From contig NZ_BOPO01000149.1 in the NCBI RefSeq assembly GCF_017312725.1, positions 1-64,000 of the forward strand: 64,000 bases of DNA, given 5' to 3'. The DNA comes from Actinocatenispora comari. Its GTDB lineage: Bacteria > Actinomycetota > Actinomycetes > Mycobacteriales > Micromonosporaceae. How positions within the stretch are numbered: the first letter of the stretch is position 1; the number at the start of each line of letters is the position of its first letter. Both the position numbers and the translations under genes were made by a program. The notes beneath the pieces were generated by a model, which did not search any database, had not been told where the DNA came from, and saw nothing but the letters and a program-made list of their open reading frames with translations. Positions 58,680-64,000 of this stretch are shown here, piece by piece.

Positions 58680-59486
58680 TCAGACGGCGAAGGTGTCGGC
58701 CGGGGTGGTGGTGGGTTCGGCGGGGCGGGCCCGCCAGAGGTGGCTGGCCTGCGCGCCCAGCCGGGCCAGGTAGGCCGGGTTGAGGATCAGGTAGCGGCGC
58801 CAGAGCCGTTTCGGCTCGAGACCCAGGCGCCACAACCATTCCAGACCGCGCTGCTGCATCCACGGCGGCGGCTTGCGCAGGTCACCGGCGTGGTAGTCGA
58901 ACGCGGCGCCGACCGCGAGCAGCGGCATCGACAGCAGCGGCCGCATCGCGTGCACGAAGATCTCCTGGCGCGGGCAGCCCAGCCCGACCAGCACGACCCG
59001 GGCGCCGGAATCGGTGATCCGGCGGGCGATCTCGGCCGGCTCACCAGGCCGCGCGGAGCGGAACTTGGACGGCTCCGCGCCGGCGATCTTCAACCCGGGG
59101 AACTGCGCCGCCAGCGCCGCGGACAGCTTGTCCAGCACCGGCTGGGTCGACCCGTAGAGGTAGATCGGCAGGCCCTCGGCGGCGCACCGCTCGACCACCT
59201 TCAGCGTCAGCGTCGGCCCGTACGTGCGGTCCGGGAGTTGCTTGTGGTGCAACAGGTTCAGCGCCCAGCGCACCGGCTGCCCGTCCGGCGTCACCAGGTC
59301 GAACGAGTTGAGCCGGGCCTCGTGCGCCCGGTCGGCCACGCCGGTCATCACGCCGTGCACCGCGAGCGCGGTGAGCGCCAGCGGCCGCTGCTCCCGCGCC
59401 GCGGCGAGCACCCTGTCGGTCGCGGCCTCGTAGTCGACGGCGTCCACGCAGACGCCGAGCACGTTGCCCTTGCCCCGATCGATCAC
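58680..59486 (-). CDS. WecB/TagA/CpsF-family glycosyltransferase
   Basis: This 268-aa GT26-type transferase attaches a sugar (N-acetylmannosamine-type in TagA, others in relatives) to a lipid-linked carrier in cell-surface polymer synthesis. It has DLVTPDGQPVRWALNLL and the family motif VGLGCPRQE. It starts with GTG 59486. It lies 30 bp downstream of an epimerase gene on the same strand, giving a two-gene sugar module. The C-terminal LWRRYLILNPAYLARL helix is amphipathic and may sit on the membrane. Confidence 0.9.
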   Translation of the reverse strand: MIDRGKGNVLGVCVDAVDYEAATDRVLAAAREQRPLALTALAVHGVMTGVADRAHEARLNSFDLVTPDGQPVRWALNLLHHKQLPDRTYGPTLTLKVVERCAAEGLPIYLYGSTQPVLDKLSAALAAQFPGLKIAGAEPSKFRSARPGEPAEIARRITDSGARVVLVGLGCPRQEIFVHAMRPLLSMPLLAVGAAFDYHAGDLRKPPPWMQQRGLEWLWRLGLEPKRLWRRYLILNPAYLARLGAQASHLWRARPAEPTTTPADTFAV

Positions 59487-59516
59487 GACCTGCCGCCCCT
59501 CACCGCACCCGCCGCG

Positions 59517-60590
59517 TCACGCCTGCGGCGTCCAGCGGTCGGCGTTCGCCTCGTACATCTCGCGCAGGATCGCCGGCACGTCGTACTGCTGCTTCCAGTC
59601 CGGGTAGTGCTCGCGGAACCGGCCCATGTCGCTGACGTACCACTGGTGGTCGCCGGTGCGCGCGGTCTCGTCGTACACGTGCCGCATCTCGACGCCGGAG
59701 ATCTCCTCGGCGAGCCGGAAGGCTTCCAGGTGCGAGCAGTTGGACTGCCGGCCGCCGCCCAGGTTGTACACCTCGCCGACCCGCGGCGCGCGGAAGAACG
59801 CCTCGAACGCGGTCACCACGTCGTTGCTGTGGATCGCGTCCCGCACCATCTTCCCCTTGTACCCGTAGACGGTGTAGACGCGGCGCTCCATGTTGCAGCG
59901 CATCAGGTACGCGAGGAAGCCGTGCAGCTCGGCGGCCGAGTGCGCCGGCCCGGTCAGCGTGCCGCCGCGGAACGCCGCGGTCTTCAGCCCGAAGTAGCGG
60001 CCATATTCCTGCACCAGCACGTCGGCGGCGACCTTGGAGACGCCGAAGATCGAGTGCAGCGAGTGGTCGATGGACATGTCCTCGCGGATGCCCTCGTAGT
60101 AGGTGTGCGAGGCGTCCAGCTCGTACCGCGTCTCCTGCTCGACCAGCGGTAGGCGGTTCGGGGTGTCCCCGTACACCTTGTTGGTGGAGGTGAAGATGAA
60201 CGGCGCGTCCGGCGCGTGCAGCCGGGTGTTCTCCAGCAGGTTCAGGGTGCCGACCGCGTTCACGTCGAAGTCGGTGAACGGCTCCTTCGCGGCCCAGTCG
60301 TGGCTGGGCTGCGCGGCGGTGTGGATCACCACCGCGATGTCCTTGCCGTACCGGGCGAACAGCGCCGCGACCGCATCCCGGTCCCGGATGTCGATGCTGT
60401 GGTGCTCGTAGGAGCTGCCCAGCTCGGACTGCAACTGCCGCACCTGCCAGGCGGTGGAGCCGTCCGCGCCGAAGAAGTAGCCGCGCATGTCGTTGTCGAT
60501 GCCGACCACGGTCAGGCCCAGCTTGGCGAAGTGCCGGACCGACTCCGAACCGATCAGGCCGGCCGAGCCGGTCACGAGTGCGACGCTCAC
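59517..60590 (-). CDS. CDP-paratose 2-epimerase-like NAD-dependent epimerase
   Basis: This 357-aa extended SDR resembles CDP-paratose/CDP-tyvelose 2-epimerases: [15 protein letters not shown] for NAD binding, [16 protein letters not shown], and [19 protein letters not shown]. The catalytic segment reads [12 protein letters not shown], so the usual Tyr of YxxxK is Phe while Lys is kept. The GTG 60590 start has AAGGAG 6 bp upstream. Together with the WecB/TagA gene it probably prepares and transfers a nucleotide sugar for the envelope. Confidence 0.85.
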   Translation of the reverse strand: MSVALVTGSAGLIGSESVRHFAKLGLTVVGIDNDMRGYFFGADGSTAWQVRQLQSELGSSYEHHSIDIRDRDAVAALFARYGKDIAVVIHTAAQPSHDWAAKEPFTDFDVNAVGTLNLLENTRLHAPDAPFIFTSTNKVYGDTPNRLPLVEQETRYELDASHTYYEGIREDMSIDHSLHSIFGVSKVAADVLVQEYGRYFGLKTAAFRGGTLTGPAHSAAELHGFLAYLMRCNMERRVYTVYGYKGKMVRDAIHSNDVVTAFEAFFRAPRVGEVYNLGGGRQSNCSHLEAFRLAEEISGVEMRHVYDETARTGDHQWYVSDMGRFREHYPDWKQQYDVPAILREMYEANADRWTPQA

Positions 60591-60696
60591 GAAAAACTCC
60601 TTCGGCCCTGCCTTCGGTGAAGGGCCGCCCGGCCCCGTTGCCGCGGCCCATCGTAACGGCGCCGTCCCGCTGGACGCGGCCCGGCGCCCGGGTGCG

Positions 60697-60795
60697 CCGG
60701 CGAGACGGTGGGATCGCACGGTATTACCGGCGAGACGGAGAGGATCGGCACGGTGGGACCACCGGCGAGACGGTGGGGCTACCGGCGCGAGGTGG
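60697..60795. repeat. Dispersed CCGGCGAGACGG repeats
   Basis: CCGGCGAGACGG recurs exactly at 60697, 60727 and 60762, with a degenerate fourth at about 60782. The units are 30-35 bp apart. They lie upstream of the epimerase gene, in the gap before the end of the lipoprotein gene. Confidence 0.65.
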
Positions 60796-60858
60796 AACGG
60801 CACGGTACCAGCGGCTGGCCGGTGCGAGCGGTGGTGCCGCGGTGGCGACGGGCGGGCA

Positions 60859-61653
60859 TCAGCGGGCGGTGGACGGGGAGGCCGAGGCGGAACCGGACGC
60901 CGAGGTGCTCGGGCTCGGAGACGGGGACGGGGAGGTCGTCGGGACCGCGCCGCCCGCCGCCACCGGGCCGGGCAGCTTGGCCGATTTCGGCGCCGCGGTG
61001 GCCGAACCGATCAGGGTGACCGAGCCGACACTCAACCGGGCACCGGTGACCACACCGTCGTCGGCCAGGCAGTACGTGCCGGACGGGACCGGCGAGGACA
61101 GCGACGCCGCGGTAGGCTCGATGGAGAAGCAGGAGCCGGGCACCCCGGTCGGGTTCTTCGCCGTGTCGATCGACAGCGCCTCGCTGCGGTCACCGACGAT
61201 CGCCAGCCAGGACAGCCACAACCGCTCGATCTTCGGGTCGTACTTCGCCGGCACCGAACCGCCCTTGCCGGCCACCCGGGCGCAGGACTGCGCGTCGCCG
61301 AGCCCGCACTGGTACACCCCGGCGGCGTTGCCGACGACCGCCACGTCGGTGCCGCCGCCGAGCCCGCCCTTCGGGACGTCGAAGCGCCAGGAACCGTCGG
61401 TGGCCAGCGTCACGGTGATCGTCGAAGTCGTCTTCCGGCCGCCCGGCGAGTACTCGTAGCGCGCCACGTACCGCTTGTCCGCGGCGGCGGCGACCAGGCC
61501 GGCGAGCCGGTCGGCCGGGCTGCCCTCATCGTGCGCGGCGGGGGTCGGCGGCTCGGTCGGGTCCGGCGTCCTCGCCTTGCCGCCGCAGCCGGTCAGCGCC
61601 ACCGACGTGGCGACGAGCAGTACGGGCATCAGGGCAGCGGTCCGGGTACGCAC
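60859..61653 (-). CDS. Secreted lipoprotein of unknown function
   Basis: This 264-aa protein has a signal peptide with lipobox ALTGC (C23), so it should be lipid-anchored outside the membrane. A beta-rich middle domain (about 50-215) contains a cysteine pair in [14 protein letters not shown] and two more in GSCFSIEP and YCLADDG, suggesting disulfides. The tail is Ser/Pro/Ala-rich. The family was not recognised, although similar lipoproteins are common in actinobacteria. It starts with GTG 61653. Confidence 0.8.
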   Translation of the reverse strand: MRTRTAALMPVLLVATSVALTGCGGKARTPDPTEPPTPAAHDEGSPADRLAGLVAAAADKRYVARYEYSPGGRKTTSTITVTLATDGSWRFDVPKGGLGGGTDVAVVGNAAGVYQCGLGDAQSCARVAGKGGSVPAKYDPKIERLWLSWLAIVGDRSEALSIDTAKNPTGVPGSCFSIEPTAASLSSPVPSGTYCLADDGVVTGARLSVGSVTLIGSATAAPKSAKLPGPVAAGGAVPTTSPSPSPSPSTSASGSASASPSTAR

Positions 61654-61943
61654 TCGATCATTGTGGGCGGCCGGCGCACGGATCCCGGGGATGCCACGCA
61701 GGGCGCGTCCCCGCCCGCGGCGGGCACGAGATCCGGAACCCGCACCCGCCGCACCGCGACGATCTCCCGGAACCCGACCCGCCGGCGCCGCGTCGGGATT
61801 CCGGAACGTGCACTCGCGGTACCGCGTGTGAGCGATTCGTCGCATGCTGGGACGTGGGGTGGCCGCACCCCGCCTGGCCGGTACCCTGGCAGCCGCCAGA
61901 TCGACCTGAGGGCCATCCGGGCACCCTCGCAGAAGGGGTAGGT
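61654..61943. other. 290-bp divergent gap upstream of lysC
   Basis: This region must hold the promoters of lysC (plus) and the lipoprotein gene (minus). GTACCCT at about 61881-61887 resembles an actinobacterial -10 box. No riboswitch or leader peptide was recognised. Confidence 0.45.
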
Positions 61944-63209
61944 GTGACACTCGTCGTCCAGAAGTACGGCGGCTCATCGGTCGCCGACGCGGAACGGATC
62001 AAGCGGGTCGCCGAGCGCATCGTCTCGGCCCGTAAAGCCGGCGACGACGTGGCGGTCGTGGTCTCCGCGATGGGCGACACGACCGACGACCTGCTCGACC
62101 TGGCCCACCAGGTGTCCCCGCTGCCGCCCGGCCGCGAGCTGGACATGCTGCTCACCTCCGGTGAGCGGATCTCGATGGCGCTGCTCGCGATGGCGATCCA
62201 CAACCTCGGGTACGAGGCGCGCTCGTTCACCGGTTCCCAGGCCGGCGTGATCACCACCTCCTCGCACGGCAAGGCGCGGATCATCGACGTGACGCCGGGT
62301 CGGCTGCAGAGCGCGATCGACGAGGGTGCGGTGGCGATCCTGGCCGGGTTCCAGGGCATCGCCCAGGACACCAAGGACATCACCACCCTCGGCCGGGGCG
62401 GTTCGGACACCACCGCGGTGGCGCTGGCCGCCGCGATGCACGCCGACCAGTGCGAGATCTACACCGACGTGGACGGCGTGTTCACCGCCGATCCGCGCAT
62501 CGTCCCGACCGCGCACAAGCTCGATACCGTGACGTACGAGGAGATGTTGGAGCTGGCCGCGTCCGGGGCGAAGGTGCTGCACCTGCGCGCCGTCGAGTAC
62601 GCCCGCCGGTTCAACATGCCGATCCATGTCCGCTCGTCGTACTCGACCAAGCCCGGCACGATCGTCGCCGGCTCGATGGAGGATCTTCCCGTGGAACAGG
62701 CACTGATCTCAGGGGTCGCGCACGACCGCAGCGAAGCCAAGATCACCGTCCTGTCGGTGCCGGACGAGCCGGGCCGGGCGGCGAAGATCTTCCAGGTCGT
62801 CACGGACGCCGAGATCAACATCGACATGATCGTGCAGAACGTGTCGACCAAGGCCACCGGCCGCACCGACATCTCGTTCACGCTGCCGAAGACCGACGGC
62901 GCGGCCGCGATGACCGCGCTGCAGAAGACGCGCGACGAGATCGGCTTCGAAGGCCTGCTGTTCGACGACCACATCGGCAAGGTGTCGCTGGTCGGCGCCG
63001 GGATGCGGTCCAACCCGGGCGTCGCCGCGACGTTCTTCCGGGCGCTGTCCGAGGCCGGGGTCAACATCGAGATGATCTCCACGTCCGAGATCCGCGTCTC
63101 CGTGGTCTGCCGCGACACCGACCTGGACGAGGCGGTCCGCGCGCTGCACGAGGCGTTCGACCTCGGCGGCGACGAGGAAGCGGTGGTCTACGCCGGCACC
63201 GGTCGGTGA
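61944..63209 (+). CDS. lysC: Aspartate kinase
   Basis: This 421-aa enzyme phosphorylates aspartate, the first step to lysine, diaminopimelate, threonine and methionine. It has [12 protein letters not shown] (nucleotide site), [12 protein letters not shown], and [15 protein letters not shown]. Two C-terminal ACT domains mediate feedback by lysine/threonine. GTG 61944 is set by the family N-terminus [10 protein letters not shown], with AGAAGGGG upstream; a longer reading is rejected. asd follows after 6 bp. Confidence 0.97.
   Translation: MTLVVQKYGGSSVADAERIKRVAERIVSARKAGDDVAVVVSAMGDTTDDLLDLAHQVSPLPPGRELDMLLTSGERISMALLAMAIHNLGYEARSFTGSQAGVITTSSHGKARIIDVTPGRLQSAIDEGAVAILAGFQGIAQDTKDITTLGRGGSDTTAVALAAAMHADQCEIYTDVDGVFTADPRIVPTAHKLDTVTYEEMLELAASGAKVLHLRAVEYARRFNMPIHVRSSYSTKPGTIVAGSMEDLPVEQALISGVAHDRSEAKITVLSVPDEPGRAAKIFQVVTDAEINIDMIVQNVSTKATGRTDISFTLPKTDGAAAMTALQKTRDEIGFEGLLFDDHIGKVSLVGAGMRSNPGVAATFFRALSEAGVNIEMISTSEIRVSVVCRDTDLDEAVRALHEAFDLGGDEEAVVYAGTGR
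62676..63209 (+). CDS. lysC: Internal start: LysC beta subunit
   Basis: ATG 62676 within lysC would give a 177-aa polypeptide starting [20 protein letters not shown] that contains only the ACT regulatory domains. In Corynebacterium glutamicum an equivalent in-frame start makes the beta subunit of the alpha2-beta2 enzyme, and the sequence around this Met is similar. A purine-rich stretch precedes it. Production of a separate beta chain here is inferred, not shown. Confidence 0.65.
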   Translation: MEDLPVEQALISGVAHDRSEAKITVLSVPDEPGRAAKIFQVVTDAEINIDMIVQNVSTKATGRTDISFTLPKTDGAAAMTALQKTRDEIGFEGLLFDDHIGKVSLVGAGMRSNPGVAATFFRALSEAGVNIEMISTSEIRVSVVCRDTDLDEAVRALHEAFDLGGDEEAVVYAGTGR

Positions 63210-63215
63210 TCGGCG

Positions 63216-64000
63216 GTGGCCTCGAACGAGCCGGCGAGAGGCGCCGCGCCGGCGCCGTGCCTGGCGGTCGTCGGCGCCACCGGCGCGGTCGGCCGGGTGG
63301 TGTGCGAGCTGCTGTCGTCCCGCAAGGACGTCTGGGGTGAGATCCGGCTGATCGCGTCCGCCCGGTCGGCCGGCCGCACCCTGCCGGTCCGCGCCGAGCA
63401 GCTGACGGTACGAGAGCTCGCCCCGGCGGCGTTCGACGGCGTCGACGTGGCGCTGTTCGACGTGCCCGACGACGTCGCCGCGGAGTGGGTGCCGGTCGCC
63501 GTCGAGCACGGCGCGACGGTGGTGGACAACTCCGCCGCGTTCCGGCTCGACCCGGACGTGCCGCTGGTCGTACCGGAGGTGAACCCGGAGCGGATCCGGG
63601 ACCGCGGCAAGGGCATCGTCGCGAACCCGAACTGCACCACGCTCGCGATGATCGTGGCGATCGGTGCGTTGCACCGGGAGTACGGGCTGCGCGAGCTGAT
63701 CATCTCCACCTACCAGGCCGCGTCCGGCGCCGGCCAGTCCGGCATCGACACGCTGCACGACCAGGTGACGAAGGTGTCCGGGGACCGTACGGTCGGGACC
63801 CGGGCCGGCGACGTGCGGCGCACCGTCGGCGACGAGCTCGGCCCGTTCCCGGCCCCGCTGGCGCTGAACGTGGTGCCGTGGGCCGGCTCGCTGCGCGACC
63901 ACGGCTGGTCGTCGGAGGAGTTGAAGCTGCGCAACGAGTCCCGCAAGATCCTCGGCCTGCCCGACCTGAAGGTGTCCGCCACCTGCGTCCGGGTGCCGGT
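63216..64000 (+). CDS. asd: Aspartate-semialdehyde dehydrogenase (3' end cut by window)
   Basis: The first 261 codons of the second enzyme of the aspartate pathway are present. It converts aspartyl phosphate to aspartate semialdehyde with NADPH. AVVGATGAVG is the NADP-binding loop and C140 in NPNCTTL is the nucleophile. GTG 63216 lies 6 bp after lysC's stop, the usual lysC-asd operon. The gene continues beyond position 64000. Confidence 0.95.
   Translation, partial: MASNEPARGAAPAPCLAVVGATGAVGRVVCELLSSRKDVWGEIRLIASARSAGRTLPVRAEQLTVRELAPAAFDGVDVALFDVPDDVAAEWVPVAVEHGATVVDNSAAFRLDPDVPLVVPEVNPERIRDRGKGIVANPNCTTLAMIVAIGALHREYGLRELIISTYQAASGAGQSGIDTLHDQVTKVSGDRTVGTRAGDVRRTVGDELGPFPAPLALNVVPWAGSLRDHGWSSEELKLRNESRKILGLPDLKVSATCVRVP

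Noticed and set aside
1-64000. tRNA, rRNA or insertion-sequence genes
   Set aside because: No T-loop/anticodon patterns, rRNA signatures, transposase motifs or terminal inverted repeats with target duplications were recognised. tRNAscan and ISfinder searches would be decisive.

Overview
This window is chromosomal DNA from a very GC-rich actinobacterium. Codon third positions are mostly G or C, and GTG starts are common. Start/stop overlaps of the ATGA/GTGA type, WYL, IclR and ECF41 regulators, and a type VII (ESX) secretion locus also point this way. Micromonosporales is my best guess, from gene content and style only. No rRNA, tRNA, CRISPR array, transposase or phage gene was recognised. Genes are densely packed. 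The gene-free stretches are short and often filled with GC-rich tandem repeats or strong hairpins.

Layout. 1-5709: a leftward six-gene catabolic-looking operon (IclR regulator, AtuA/DUF1446 protein, DUF4387 protein, HD-domain protein, PEP-mutase/isocitrate-lyase family enzyme, MHS-type MFS permease); its substrate is unknown. 6005-9149: two WYL regulators, each divergent from a small gene (alpha/beta hydrolase; calycin-like protein). 9250-16386: MOSC protein, nitronate monooxygenase, MFS permease, DUF389 membrane protein, a P4H-like 2OG-Fe(II) oxygenase next to AlkB, and an NAD-dependent epimerase. 16507-21636: a nitrilase-superfamily amidase and two two-component systems lying tail to tail (NarL/LuxR type and OmpR type). 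21877-22404: a small acidic protein built from exact 13-residue Ca-loop-like repeats, with its own terminator. 22504-24709: FHA protein and a membrane diguanylate cyclase.

24801-37365: a type VII secretion locus with EccB, EccE, EccD and EccC on alternating strands. It is flanked on the left by an ESX/PPE-like pair and on the right by a four-gene WXG-type cassette ending in a membrane protein. No mycosin or EccA lies in the window. 37406-43823: GNAT, nucleotidyltransferase, SDR divergent from an LLM flavin monooxygenase/FMN reductase pair, and a DinG-type helicase. 43933-49169: DUF402, ECF41 sigma factor, a PLC-like phosphodiesterase, an Lrp-type regulator and a DHA2 efflux permease. 49462-51298: a DUF47-Pit phosphate transport operon preceded by three 11-bp repeats that look like a PHO box. 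51312-58679: Gfo/Idh/MocA oxidoreductase, thiolase, MFS/LysR divergent pair, TetR/isochorismatase-fold divergent pair with multiple palindromes, and an aldo/keto reductase. 58680-61653: a two-gene cell-surface sugar operon (WecB/TagA transferase and CDP-paratose-2-epimerase-like protein) and a lipoprotein. 61944-64000: lysC and the start of asd, entry to the aspartate-family amino-acid/diaminopimelate pathway; asd runs off the window.

Functional links that the sequence supports: translational coupling through the first operon; divergent regulator/target pairs at 6694/6768, 8113/8178, 55190/55266 and 56856/57025; a secretion machine adjacent to its likely substrates; probable PhoP control of low-affinity phosphate uptake; and LysC with a conserved internal start for a separate beta subunit.
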